Origin: an uncultured Cellulomonadaceae bacterium
Lineage (GTDB): Bacteria; Actinomycetota; Actinomycetes; Actinomycetales; Cellulomonadaceae
NCBI GenBank assembly: GCA_947495165.1
Contig: CANLXM010000001.1
Location: 806,001 to 870,000, forward strand
Reading direction: 5' to 3'
Length of the DNA: 64,000 bases
Shown in pieces: positions 52,284 to 61,744 of the stretch (the first letter of the stretch is position 1; each line of letters starts with the position of its first letter). The notes under the pieces are model-generated. The model saw only the letters and a program-made list of their open reading frames with translations. It did no database searches and was not told the origin of the DNA. The translations under genes and the position numbers were made by a program.

Positions 52284-55200
52284 ATGCTCAACCGTCGCCA
52301 GCCTGCCATCGAGCCGAGGCGCGGCGCGGGCCGCAAGGCCGCCGCCTTCCTGTCCGTGCTCTCGCTCACCGCGACGGGTCTCGTCGCCGTACCCCTCGCC
52401 GCCCAGGCCGCGGACGAACCAGCGAGCTATCGCCTGGTCGGTGGCCTGCAGACCGAGCTCGGCTGCGCCGCGGACTGGGAACCGGCGTGCGAGGACGGCC
52501 TTCTGACCGCCGTCGATGGCGGCATGTTCGCGCTGACGGCCCCCGTGCCCGCGGGGGACCACGAGTTCAAGGTGCTCGCCGGCGACACCTGGGAGGCCCA
52601 GGCGTGGGGACGCGGCGGCGCGACGGGCCCGGACGCCGCGAACATCAGGCTGACCACCGAGGGCGACGCGACGCTCCAGTTCCTGTTCGACCCCGAGACC
52701 GGCCGCACCACGGTGGCGCCGACCGACGACCCGGCCGACCCGACGGACGCCGACGCGCTCGCCCCGGTGCGTCAGGCGCAGTCAGACGAGCGGTTCTACT
52801 TCGTGCTGACGGACCGGTTCGCCAACGGTGACCCGACCAACGACACGGGCGGGATCGACGGTGACCGACTCGACCACGGGTTGGACCCGACGGACAAGGG
52901 CTTCTACCACGGTGGCGACCTCGCGGGGCTGCGCGAGAAGCTCGACTACATCGATGGGCTGGGCACCACCGCGATCTGGCTGACGCCGTCGTTCAAGAAC
53001 ATGCCCGTGCAGGGCGCGGGTGAGGACGTCTCGGCCGGCTACCACGGCTACTGGATCACCGACTTCACGCAGATCGACCCCCACCTGGGCGAGAACGCCG
53101 AGCTCGAGGCGCTGATCGACGAGGCGCACGCCAAGGGCATCAAGGTCTACTTCGACATCATCACCAACCACACGGCGGACGTCATCCAGTACGCCGAGGG
53201 CGAGTACACCTACCGCGACACGAGCCAGGAGCCGTACACCCCGGTGATCCCCGAGGGTCTGGAGGACGTCAAGGTGCCGTCGTGGCTCAACGACCCGGCG
53301 CGCTACAACAACCGCGGCAACTCCACGTGGGAGGGCGAGTCCGCGATCCTCGGCGACTTCGACGGCCTCGACGACCTCGACACGACGGACCCCGAGGTGG
53401 TCGACGGCTTCATCGACATCTACGAGGCCTGGGTCGACTTCGGGATCGACGGCTTCCGCATCGACACCGCCAAGCACGTCGACTTCTCCTTCTGGGAGCA
53501 GTGGACCGCCGCGATCGAGGAGCACGTGGCGAACGACGCCGTCGCCGCGAACGACGGCTTCTTCACCTTCGGTGAGGTCTACGACGCCGACCCGGTCAAG
53601 CTCTCGCCGTACCTGCGCGACACGGACATGGACGCGGTGCTCGACTTCACGTTCCAGGACCGCGTGGCCGGCTACGTCAAGGGCGGCACCGCGAAGGGGC
53701 TGGCGAACCTCTTCGCCGGCGACGACTACTACACGACCGCGGACAAGAGCGCGCACGCGCTGCCGACCTTCGTGGGCAACCACGACATGGGCCGCGTCGG
53801 CTACTTCGTCAAGGACTCGACCAACCCGGAGGACCGCAGCGCGCTCGCACACTCGCTGATGTACCTCACGCGCGGTCAGCCGGTCGTCTATTACGGCGAC
53901 GAGCAGGGCTTCGTCGGCGCGGGCGGGAACGACAAGTCCGCGCGCCAGTCGTTGTTCGCCTCCGAGGTCGCCGAGTACACCGAGCAGACGCTGCTCGACG
54001 GGACGGTCGCCGGGTCGCAGGACCGGTTCGCCACCGACACCGCGCTCTACCAGCACATCGCCGAGCTCGCCGCGCTGCGCGAGTCGCACGAGGCGCTCGC
54101 CACGGGCGCGCAGGTCGAGCAGTTCGTCGCCGACGGCGCGGGCGTCTATGCCTTCTCCCGCGTCGCCGGTGTGGACGGCGTCGAGTACCTCGTCGCGGCG
54201 AACAACGCGACCGAGGCCGCGTCGGCCACCTTCACGGCGCTGACGCCGTCCGCGACCTTCGCCGGGATCCACGGCACCGACGCCTCGGTCACCTCGACGG
54301 GCGACGGCACCGTGACGCTCGAGGTCCCGGCCCTGTCGACCGTCGTGCTCCGGGCGGAGACCGAGGTCGTCGCCGACGCGGCGATCGCACCGAGCTTCAC
54401 GACGCCGACGATGGCCGGGGGAGTCAAGGGTCTGCAGCAGGTCGTCGTCGACCTCAAGACCGACCGGTACGCCGAGACCACGCTCTCCTCCCGCGTGGTC
54501 GGAGCCACGGCCTGGACGGCCCTCGGCGTCGACGACACGACGACGCCCCGGGTGTTCCACGACGTCGCGGACCTCAAGCCCGGCACGCTCCTGGAGTACC
54601 GCGCGGTCGTGCGCGACGCGGACGGCAACCTGACGCAGACCACGACCTTCGCGAGCGTCGGCGACGACCACGGCGGCGGCACACCCGTCGAGGTGGACCC
54701 GAGCACCACGCTCACGATCCCCGGCGACCACGGCGTCGCCCTCGGGTGCAGCAACTGGGCGCCCGGGTGCGAGGCGAGCGCGCTGACGCAGCGCGCCAAC
54801 GGCTCCTACGCGGGAACCTTCGACGTCCCGGCGGGGACGTACAAGTACAAGTACGCGTTCGGCAACGACTGGTCGGACAACTACGGCGCGGGCGGCGTGC
54901 ACAACGCCGCCGAGGACAACATCACCTACACCCACGCCGGCGGCCCGATCACGTTCTTCTTCGACCCGGACACGAAGCTCGGTGCGAACACCGCCTCCGG
55001 CCCGGTCTACACGGTCGCGGGCGACTTCCAGGACCAGCTCGGCTGCGTCTCCAACGCCAACGCCGGCAACTGGTCCGACTCGTGCCTCGGCTCGCTCATG
55101 CAGCGCCAGGACGACGGGACGCTGACCCTCACGCTGGCCGAGCTGACCCCCGGGTCCTACGAGGCGAAGGTGATCGAGAACCTCAGCTGGGAGACGTCCT

Positions 55201-58200
55201 TCGGTGGCGAGGGCAGTGCGAACGTGCCGTTCACGATCACCGCGGAGAACCCCGCAGTGACCTTCACCTTCGACCCCACCACCCAGATCCTCGCGGCGAC
55301 CTCGGGCGCGACCACGCCTGAGGAGCCGGAGGAGCCCGGTGAGCCGGCAGGTCCGACGCCGATCCGCACGGACATCACGGTCAGCGTCCCGGGCAGCCTG
55401 AACAGCGAGATGGGCTGCGCGGCCGACTGGTCGCCCGACTGCACGCAGGCTCAGCTGACCGAGCAGGTGGGGTCGGTGCACTACGGCACGTTCGACCTCC
55501 CGGCAGGCTCGTACGAGTACAAGGCGGCGATCAACGGTTCCTGGGACGAGAACTACGGCGTCGACCGCACCGCGGGGAGCGGCAACGTCCCGCTCGTCCT
55601 CGCCGAGGACGCCGAGGTCACCTTCGTCTACGACGACGCCACGCACTTCGTGCAGGCGTTCTACCCGGGCGCCGAGACCGGGCGCCTCGCCGTCGTCGCC
55701 GGCAGCCTCCAGTCCCAGATGGGATGCTCGGCTGACTGGGACCCGGCGTGCCTGGGCTCCTGGCTGCAGAACCACGAGCGCGACGGCGGCGTGTACCAGC
55801 TCGTCACCGACCAGCTCACCGCAGGCTCGTACGACGCCAAGGCGGCGTTCGGGCTCAGCTGGGACGAGGCCTACCCCGGCAGCAACGTCGGGTTCACCGT
55901 TCCGAAGGACTACGCGACGATGATCTTCCGCTTCGACTCAGCCACGGGCGAGTTCACCGCTCAGGCGGACGACTCGGTCCCCGGCGAGGGACAGCGGGCC
56001 TACTGGCTCGACGCACGCACCCTCGCGGTGCCGTCTTCCGCCGGCACCGACGATGGTGCGTGGACGCTGCACACGGCGCCCGAGGGTGGCATCGGCGTCG
56101 CCTCCGGTGCCGTTACCACGCCCGACGGCGCCGCCAGCTTCCCGCTGACCCAGCGCTCGACCGGGCTGCCCGACGACCTGCGGGCCGCGTACCCGCACCT
56201 GGCCGCGTACGACGCGTTCGAGCTCGACGCCGACGTCACCCGTGACCAGGTCGAGGCGGCGCTCCAGGGGCAGCTCCTCGTCACGCAGGCGGGCGCCGAC
56301 GGCGTCACGTACGCCACGGGCGTGCAGATCGCCGGCGTGCTCGACGACGTGTTCGCCGCCGCCCTCGACCGCGACCTCGGCGTGACCTGGGACGGCGACA
56401 CCCCGACCCTCGCGCTGTGGGCACCTACGGCCCGGAGCGTGACCACCCAGGTCTGGCTGCAGGGTGCCGGCACCGCGACGGGCCCGGTCACCGAGCTCGA
56501 GGCCACCCGGAACGACGACGGCACCTGGGTCACCCAGGGCACGCCGTACTGGAAGAACATGGCCTACAAGTACGTCGTCGAGGTGTACGTGCCGTCGACC
56601 GGCAAGGTGGAGCGCAACGCGGTCACCGACCCGTACTCGGTGGCCCTCACGCTCAACTCGACGCACTCGGTGCTCGTCGACCTCGCCGACGCCGCCTACC
56701 AGCCGGACGTCTGGCGGACCACACCAGCGCCCGCCATCGAGCGCGACGTCGACCGCAGCATCTACGAGCTGCACGTCCGCGACTTCTCGATCACCGACGA
56801 GTCGGTGCCCGCTGAGCAGCGCGGGACCTACCTTGCGTTCGCCGGCGAGGGAGACGGCGTCAAGCACCTGCGCGAGCTCGCAGCGGCCGGGCTGAACACC
56901 GTGCACCTGCTGCCGAGCTTCGACATCGCGACGATCGAGGAGGACCGCAGCAAGCAGCAGACCACCGGTGACCTGAGCGAGTTCGGGCCCGCGGGCACCG
57001 AGCAGCAGGCGGCCGTCGCCGCGATCGCGAACGAGGACGGCTTCAACTGGGGCTACGACCCGCTGCACTACACGGCTCCCGAGGGCTCCTACGCCTCCAC
57101 CGGGAACCAGGACGGCGGCGCACGCGTCGCCGAGTACCGCACGATGGTGGGCGCCCTGCACAAGAACGGCCTGCAGGTCGTGCAGGACGTCGTCTACAAC
57201 CACACGGCGGCGGCCGGGCAGGCGGAGAGGTCCGTGCTCGACAAGGTCGTGCCCGGCTACTACCAGCGCCTGAGCGCGACCGGCGGCGTCGAGACCTCGA
57301 CCTGCTGCTCCAACGTCGCGACGGAGCACGCGCTCGCGGAGAAGCTCATGGTCGACTCGGTCGTCACGTGGGCCACCCAGTACAAGATCGACGGCTTCCG
57401 GTTCGACCTCATGGGGCACCACTCCAAGGCGAACATGCTCGCGGTCCGCGCTGCGCTGGACGAGCTCACGCTCGCGGAGCACGGCGTCGACGGCTCCGCG
57501 ATCTACCTCTACGGCGAGGGTTGGAACTTCGGCGAGGTCGCGGACAACGCGAGGTTCGAGCAGGCCACGCAGGGCCAGCTGGGCGGGACGGGCATCGGCA
57601 CGTTCTCCGACCGCCTGCGCGACGCGGTGCACGGCGGCAGCCCGGTCGACGGGTCGTCCACCTTCACGCAGGGGTACGGCACCGGGCTCGGCACCGACCC
57701 GAACGGGCGCGAGGCAAGCACGGGCAACCCGGACACCGTCAACGACGGCTCGCCCGACGAGCTCGCCGACCTGGCCCACCAGAGCGACCTCGTGCGCCTC
57801 GGGCTCGCCGGCAACCTACGCGACTTCACGTTCGTGACGTCGTCGGGCAGCGAGCAGCGCGGGGACGAGATCGACTACCGCGGCTCGCCCGCGGGGTACG
57901 CCGACTCGCCGGAGGAGGTCGTCACCTACGTCGATGCGCACGACAACGAGACGCTGTTCGACCTGCTCACCCTCAAGCTCCCCGTGGCGACGTCCATGGC
58001 CGACCGGGTGCGCATGAACACCCTGTCGCTCGCCACGACGGCGCTGGCGCAGACGCCGAGCTTCTGGCACGCGGGCACGGACCTGCTGCGCAGCAAGTCG
58101 CTCGACCGCGACAGCTACAACTCGGGCGACCACTTCAACGCGATCGACTGGACCGGCCAGGACAACAACTTCGGGGCCGGCCTCCCGATCGCGGAGAAGA

Positions 58201-59582
58201 ACGAGGAGAAGTGGCCGCTGATGACGCCGCTGCTGGAGAACCCCGCGCTCAAGCCGACGCCGGCGGACATCGCGACGGCCGAGGCCGCGGCGCACGACCT
58301 GCTCAGGCTCCGTTACTCGACGCCGCTGCTGCGGCTCGGTAGCGCGGACCTGATCCAGCAGAAGGTCACGTTCCCCGGCTCGGGCGCCGAGGCCACCCCC
58401 GGCCTGATCCTCATGCACGTCGACGACCTCGTGGGCGCGGACGTGGACCCGGACCTCACGGGTGCGCTCGTGGTGTTCAACGCCTCGCCGGACGCCATCA
58501 CCGAGACGACGGCGGAGCTTGCGGGACGCTCGTACGTCCTCTCCGACGTGCAGCGCACCGGGGCTGACCCGGTGGTCAAGCAGACGACGTGGGACGCGGC
58601 GAGCGGCACGGTCACCGTCCCGGCCCGCACGGTCGCCCTCCTGGTCGAGCGCAACGCAGCCCCGGACAACCCGGGCGACCCGGGTGACCCTGACCCCGAC
58701 CCCGAGCCTGCCGACCCGGCGCCGTCGACCACCACGGTCACGCCCCGGTCGGTGACTGCCCGGGCGGGCGAGCCCGTCCGCTTCACCGTGCGTGTCGCCG
58801 CGGACGGCGCAACGCCGACGGGAACGGTGCAGCTCCGGCGGGGCGCGAAGGTGTTCGGGTCGGGCACGCTGCGGGACGGGAAGGTGACCGTCACGCTGCG
58901 CGACGCGACGACGAAGGCCGGCTGGTCCAGCTACCGCGCCTACTACCTGGGCTCGCGGACCGTGGCGCCGTCGTCGTCCGCGCTGCTGAAGGTGCGCACG
59001 CTCAAGGCGAAGGCCACGGTGCGGGTGTTGCCCGTCCGCTCGACGATGGTCGTCGGGTCACGCGCCAAGCTCGACGTGCGGATCCAGAGCACCGGAGACG
59101 CCGACGGCAAGGTCCGGGTGCGGGAGCGCGGTCGGACGATCGCGATCGCGAAGGTCCGCGACGGCAAGGCCCGCGTCACCCTGCCGCGGTCCTTCACGGC
59201 CAAGCCCGGGACGCACCGGCTCGAGGTGATCTACTACGGGTCCTCGACCGTGGCCAAGGCGAAGGGCAAGGCGAAGGTGTCCGTCCGCAAGGCGACGCCG
59301 TCGCTCGCGGTCCGCGCCGTCCGCCCGAGCGTGTGGCCGTGGAGCCCGACGCTGCTCAAGGTGCACCTCGACGGCGACGGCGTGCGGCCGACCGGACGGA
59401 TCGCCGTCTCGGTCGACGGCAAGCGCCTGTTCTCGACGACGGTGCGGACCCGCGGCGACCGCGTCACCTACTACTTCCCGGTCACGTTCGGTGCGCGGGG
59501 GGAGCGGGACGTCGAGGTCGTCTACTCGGGCAGCCGCACGCTGGCCAAGGCCTCGGCGTCCACCACGGTGCGGGTGCGCTAG
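52284..59582 (+). CDS. Secreted bifunctional amylopullulanase: five X25 modules, two GH13 catalytic domains, three Ig-like repeats
   Basis: A 2,432-residue secreted starch-degrading enzyme. Signal peptide: basic start, hydrophobic core, AAQAADEP cleavage near residue 46. X25-type starch-binding module 1 (about 49-140). First GH13 domain from about 165, with Asp394 (GFRIDTAK), Glu431 (FGEVYD) and Asp501 (GNHDMG). Four more X25 modules in a row (about 810-1230), each with a GC...C cysteine pair. Then a CBM48-like region and a pullulanase GH13 domain with the FNWGYDP motif, Asp1708 (GFRFDLMG), Glu1745 (YGEGWN) and Asp1887 (AHDNE). A Pro/Asp linker leads to three Ig-like repeats (about 2148-2432). 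No LPXTG anchor. AAAGGGG precedes ATG 52284. It should cut both alpha-1,4 and alpha-1,6 bonds outside the cell. Confidence 0.93.
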   Translation: MLNRRQPAIEPRRGAGRKAAAFLSVLSLTATGLVAVPLAAQAADEPASYRLVGGLQTELGCAADWEPACEDGLLTAVDGGMFALTAPVPAGDHEFKVLAGDTWEAQAWGRGGATGPDAANIRLTTEGDATLQFLFDPETGRTTVAPTDDPADPTDADALAPVRQAQSDERFYFVLTDRFANGDPTNDTGGIDGDRLDHGLDPTDKGFYHGGDLAGLREKLDYIDGLGTTAIWLTPSFKNMPVQGAGEDVSAGYHGYWITDFTQIDPHLGENAELEALIDEAHAKGIKVYFDIITNHTADVIQYAEGEYTYRDTSQEPYTPVIPEGLEDVKVPSWLNDPARYNNRGNSTWEGESAILGDFDGLDDLDTTDPEVVDGFIDIYEAWVDFGIDGFRIDTAKHVDFSFWEQWTAAIEEHVANDAVAANDGFFTFGEVYDADPVKLSPYLRDTDMDAVLDFTFQDRVAGYVKGGTAKGLANLFAGDDYYTTADKSAHALPTFVGNHDMGRVGYFVKDSTNPEDRSALAHSLMYLTRGQPVVYYGDEQGFVGAGGNDKSARQSLFASEVAEYTEQTLLDGTVAGSQDRFATDTALYQHIAELAALRESHEALATGAQVEQFVADGAGVYAFSRVAGVDGVEYLVAANNATEAASATFTALTPSATFAGIHGTDASVTSTGDGTVTLEVPALSTVVLRAETEVVADAAIAPSFTTPTMAGGVKGLQQVVVDLKTDRYAETTLSSRVVGATAWTALGVDDTTTPRVFHDVADLKPGTLLEYRAVVRDADGNLTQTTTFASVGDDHGGGTPVEVDPSTTLTIPGDHGVALGCSNWAPGCEASALTQRANGSYAGTFDVPAGTYKYKYAFGNDWSDNYGAGGVHNAAEDNITYTHAGGPITFFFDPDTKLGANTASGPVYTVAGDFQDQLGCVSNANAGNWSDSCLGSLMQRQDDGTLTLTLAELTPGSYEAKVIENLSWETSFGGEGSANVPFTITAENPAVTFTFDPTTQILAATSGATTPEEPEEPGEPAGPTPIRTDITVSVPGSLNSEMGCAADWSPDCTQAQLTEQVGSVHYGTFDLPAGSYEYKAAINGSWDENYGVDRTAGSGNVPLVLAEDAEVTFVYDDATHFVQAFYPGAETGRLAVVAGSLQSQMGCSADWDPACLGSWLQNHERDGGVYQLVTDQLTAGSYDAKAAFGLSWDEAYPGSNVGFTVPKDYATMIFRFDSATGEFTAQADDSVPGEGQRAYWLDARTLAVPSSAGTDDGAWTLHTAPEGGIGVASGAVTTPDGAASFPLTQRSTGLPDDLRAAYPHLAAYDAFELDADVTRDQVEAALQGQLLVTQAGADGVTYATGVQIAGVLDDVFAAALDRDLGVTWDGDTPTLALWAPTARSVTTQVWLQGAGTATGPVTELEATRNDDGTWVTQGTPYWKNMAYKYVVEVYVPSTGKVERNAVTDPYSVALTLNSTHSVLVDLADAAYQPDVWRTTPAPAIERDVDRSIYELHVRDFSITDESVPAEQRGTYLAFAGEGDGVKHLRELAAAGLNTVHLLPSFDIATIEEDRSKQQTTGDLSEFGPAGTEQQAAVAAIANEDGFNWGYDPLHYTAPEGSYASTGNQDGGARVAEYRTMVGALHKNGLQVVQDVVYNHTAAAGQAERSVLDKVVPGYYQRLSATGGVETSTCCSNVATEHALAEKLMVDSVVTWATQYKIDGFRFDLMGHHSKANMLAVRAALDELTLAEHGVDGSAIYLYGEGWNFGEVADNARFEQATQGQLGGTGIGTFSDRLRDAVHGGSPVDGSSTFTQGYGTGLGTDPNGREASTGNPDTVNDGSPDELADLAHQSDLVRLGLAGNLRDFTFVTSSGSEQRGDEIDYRGSPAGYADSPEEVVTYVDAHDNETLFDLLTLKLPVATSMADRVRMNTLSLATTALAQTPSFWHAGTDLLRSKSLDRDSYNSGDHFNAIDWTGQDNNFGAGLPIAEKNEEKWPLMTPLLENPALKPTPADIATAEAAAHDLLRLRYSTPLLRLGSADLIQQKVTFPGSGAEATPGLILMHVDDLVGADVDPDLTGALVVFNASPDAITETTAELAGRSYVLSDVQRTGADPVVKQTTWDAASGTVTVPARTVALLVERNAAPDNPGDPGDPDPDPEPADPAPSTTTVTPRSVTARAGEPVRFTVRVAADGATPTGTVQLRRGAKVFGSGTLRDGKVTVTLRDATTKAGWSSYRAYYLGSRTVAPSSSALLKVRTLKAKATVRVLPVRSTMVVGSRAKLDVRIQSTGDADGKVRVRERGRTIAIAKVRDGKARVTLPRSFTAKPGTHRLEVIYYGSSTVAKAKGKAKVSVRKATPSLAVRAVRPSVWPWSPTLLKVHLDGDGVRPTGRIAVSVDGKRLFSTTVRTRGDRVTYYFPVTFGARGERDVEVVYSGSRTLAKASASTTVRVR

Positions 59583-59622
59583 CCGGCTGGTCCGCGCGTG
59601 GAGCGGTGAAGTCGTCAGGCCC

Positions 59623-59628
59623 TAGGAT
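59623..59628 (+). promoter_or_regulatory. -10 box TAGGAT, predicted leaderless promoter
   Basis: TAGGAT is seven bases before the GTG at 59636 and supports that start over an in-frame continuation from the pullulanase region. Confidence 0.52.
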
Positions 59629-59635
59629 GCCGGGC

Positions 59636-60007
59636 GTGACGACTTCACCGCTGCAGAACCGCGTCGGGCAGATCTTCATCCCCGTGCGCGACATGGCGGC
59701 CGCCGCTGCCTGGTACGGCGCGCTCCTCGGGCTGCCGCCGGGTGCACCGACCCATGAGGACCGCATCTACGACCTGCCGGCCGTCGGTGACGTCCGTGTC
59801 GCGCTCGACGCCCACCACCCCGGCTTCACCGCCGACGGCCCGCCGAGGTTCTTCTGGTGGGCCGACGACCTGACGGCGGTGCGCGACCACCTGCGTGCGC
59901 TCGGCGTCGAGGTCGTCGGCGACGTGACGGACATCGGGTCGGTCGCGTTCCTGCAGTTCCGCGACCCCGACGGCAACCTCCTCATGGCCTGCGAGCGTCG
60001 CGGCTGA
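59636..60007 (+). CDS. VOC family protein (glyoxalase/bleomycin-resistance fold)
   Basis: A 123-residue protein with two beta-alpha-beta-beta-beta modules. IFIPVRDMAAAAAWYGALLGL opens module 1, and FLQFRDPDGNLLMACE ends module 2 with the usual RDPDGN metal-side motif. VOC proteins include glyoxalases, dioxygenases and antibiotic-binding proteins; this one cannot be assigned further. Start GTG 59636. It converges with purU. Confidence 0.8.
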   Translation: MTTSPLQNRVGQIFIPVRDMAAAAAWYGALLGLPPGAPTHEDRIYDLPAVGDVRVALDAHHPGFTADGPPRFFWWADDLTAVRDHLRALGVEVVGDVTDIGSVAFLQFRDPDGNLLMACERRG

Positions 60008-60031
60008 CCCGGTGCCGCGGGGCGGCGAGTC

Positions 60032-60913
60032 TCAGCGGAAGATGACCGTGCGGTGCCCGTTGAGCAGCACGCGGTGCTCCGCGTGCCAGCGCACGGCCCG
60101 CGCGAGCACGCGGCGCTCGACGTCCTGACCGAGGGCGACCATGGCCTCGGTGCTCCGGGAGTGGTCGACCCGCTCGACGTCCTGCTCGATGATCGGGCCC
60201 TCGTCGAGGTCGCCGGTCACGTAGTGCGACGTCGCGCCGATCAGCTTCACGCCGCGCGAGTGCGCCTGGTGGTAGGGCTTGGCGCCCTTGAAGCTCGGCA
60301 GGAACGAGTGGTGGATGTTGATGACGCGGCCCTGCAGCGCCCGGCAGAGGTCGTCCGAGAGGATCTGCATGTAGCGGGCCAGGACGACGAGCTCGACGTC
60401 GAGCTCCTCGACGAGCGCCAGCAGGCGGGCCTCGGCGTCGGCCTTGGTGTCCTTCGTGACCGGGATGTGGTGGAAGGTCTTGCCGTAGAACTCGGCGAGC
60501 GGCTCGAGGTCGCGGTGGTTGCCGGCGACGCCGACGACGTCGATCGGCAGGTTCTCCGAGCGCTGCCGGAACAGCAGGTCGTGCAGGCAGTGGGCGGCCG
60601 TCGAGACCAGGACGAGCGTGCGGACGGGACGCCCGACGACGTCGAGGTGCCAGGTCATGGAGAACTGCGCGGCGAGCGCCGTGAGCGCCTCGGTGAGCTC
60701 CTCGCGCGCGACGGCGGCCTCGACCTGGACCCGCATGAAGAACAGGTGCGTCTCGGGGTCGCCGAACTGCTGCGACTCGGTGATGTTGCCCCCGTGCTCC
60801 GCGAGCAGGCCGGCGACGGCGTGGACGATGCCGGCGCGGTCGGGGCACGACAGCGTGAGCACCCAGTGCACGGGCTCGGCGGGCGCGGCAGGGGAGGAGG
60901 TCTGGTCGGTCAC
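60032..60913 (-). CDS. purU: Formyltetrahydrofolate deformylase
   Basis: A 293-residue enzyme hydrolysing 10-formyl-THF to THF and formate, balancing one-carbon pools. N-terminal ACT domain: WVLTLSCPDRAGIVHAVAGLLAEHGGNI. C-terminal formyltransferase-like domain with VINIHHSFLPSFKGAKPYHQA and GATSHYVTGDLDEGPII, holding the Asn, His and Asp triad shared with PurN. GTG start at 60913 is supported by TAGCCT seven bases upstream. Hydrolysis of 10-formyl-THF would raise ZMP and so act opposite to the ZTP-controlled genes nearby. Confidence 0.94.
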   Translation of the reverse strand: MTDQTSSPAAPAEPVHWVLTLSCPDRAGIVHAVAGLLAEHGGNITESQQFGDPETHLFFMRVQVEAAVAREELTEALTALAAQFSMTWHLDVVGRPVRTLVLVSTAAHCLHDLLFRQRSENLPIDVVGVAGNHRDLEPLAEFYGKTFHHIPVTKDTKADAEARLLALVEELDVELVVLARYMQILSDDLCRALQGRVINIHHSFLPSFKGAKPYHQAHSRGVKLIGATSHYVTGDLDEGPIIEQDVERVDHSRSTEAMVALGQDVERRVLARAVRWHAEHRVLLNGHRTVIFR

Positions 60914-60920
60914 GAACCCC

Positions 60921-60926
60921 AGGCTA
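60921..60926 (-). promoter_or_regulatory. -10 box TAGCCT, predicted leaderless promoter of purU
   Basis: On the minus strand TAGCCT lies seven bases before the GTG at 60913. Confidence 0.55.
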
Positions 60927-61060
60927 GTGCGCCGCTGGGCAGCAGCGACGGTGTGCTCAGGAGACGGACCGGACGCGCCGTCCCGCGACGTCGGCAGCGC
61001 CCGGTCCTGTGGGTGGACGGCCGGTGGTCCCCATCGGGGCGACCTGACACGATGGGCCCC

Positions 61061-61540
61061 ATGAGTGAGCTGCGGATCGACACGGTGGGTACCGACGACT
61101 CCGGCGAGCTGCTGACCCTGCGTCGGGCGGCGTTCGTCACGGAGGCCCAGGTCTACGAGGACCCCAACATCCCGCCCCTGACGCAGACGCTCGACGAGCT
61201 GCGCGCCGACCTCCTGCGCGACGACGTCATCACGCTCGGTGCGTGGGACGGTCACCGCCTCGTCGGCTCGGTCCGCGTCGAGCTCGAGCCCGGCAAGGCC
61301 ACGCTCGGCCGGCTCGCCGTCGCGCCCGACCGCCAGGGAGAGGGGATCGGGACGCAGATGATGCTGGCGGTCCCGCCGCTGCTGCCCGACGACGTCGAGG
61401 AGATCTGGGTCTTCACCGGCCGGGACTCCAAGCAGAACCTCACGATGTACGCGAACCGCGGCTACGAGCACCAGTACGACCAGGCGGCCGGCGACCTCAC
61501 CTACGCGTACCTGCGCAAGATCCTCGGCGAGCAGGGCTGA
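61061..61540 (+). CDS. GNAT family N-acetyltransferase
   Basis: A 159-residue acetyltransferase with the acetyl-CoA loop LAVAPDRQGEGIGTQMML and a C-terminal NLTMYANRGYEHQYD segment. The N-terminus carries LTLRRAAFVTEAQVYEDPNIPPL, which suggests a specific substrate pocket shared by close relatives. Substrate unknown. CACGAT lies seven bases before the ATG, a weaker version of the leaderless promoter boxes here. Not evidently linked to the one-carbon genes on either side. Confidence 0.82.
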   Translation: MSELRIDTVGTDDSGELLTLRRAAFVTEAQVYEDPNIPPLTQTLDELRADLLRDDVITLGAWDGHRLVGSVRVELEPGKATLGRLAVAPDRQGEGIGTQMMLAVPPLLPDDVEEIWVFTGRDSKQNLTMYANRGYEHQYDQAAGDLTYAYLRKILGEQG

Positions 61541-61596
61541 CCGCGGCCGAGCCGCCCGTTCCTGGAATGCCCTGGCCCGGCCCGCCGGTCCCTTGC

Positions 61597-61602
61597 TAGC
61601 AT
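61597..61602 (+). promoter_or_regulatory. -10 box TAGCAT of glyA
   Basis: TAGCAT ends seven bases before 61610, the approximate 5' edge of the ZTP riboswitch, so the transcript would begin with the aptamer. Confidence 0.5.
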
Positions 61603-61609
61603 GAGCGCG

Positions 61610-61700
61610 CCGCGACTGGCGCATCAGGTGGGTCACCACCGGGGAGCGGCATCTTCATCCTCGACTACGGGTCGTCCGCCTGGGCCCGGGTCACCATCGC
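61610..61700 (+). ncRNA. ZTP (pfl) riboswitch upstream of glyA
   Basis: The same conserved blocks as before purH: GACTGGCG (61614-61621), arms GGTGG and CCACC, CCACCGGGGAGCG (61636-61648) and CCGCCTGGGC (61676-61685). The 45 bases between the aptamer and the glyA ribosome site hold the expression platform, including a GCCT/AGGC-armed hairpin (about 61699-61717). glyA supplies one-carbon units when 10-formyl-THF is short. Confidence 0.93.
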
Positions 61701-61744
61701 CTCCCGACGTGGCAGGCGTGTGACGACGAGTGATGAGGAGAACC

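Noticed and set aside
59290..59582. Cell-wall sorting signal at the pullulanase C-terminus
   Set aside because: There is no LPXTG-like motif, no hydrophobic helix and no basic tail; the chain ends in the third Ig-like repeat.
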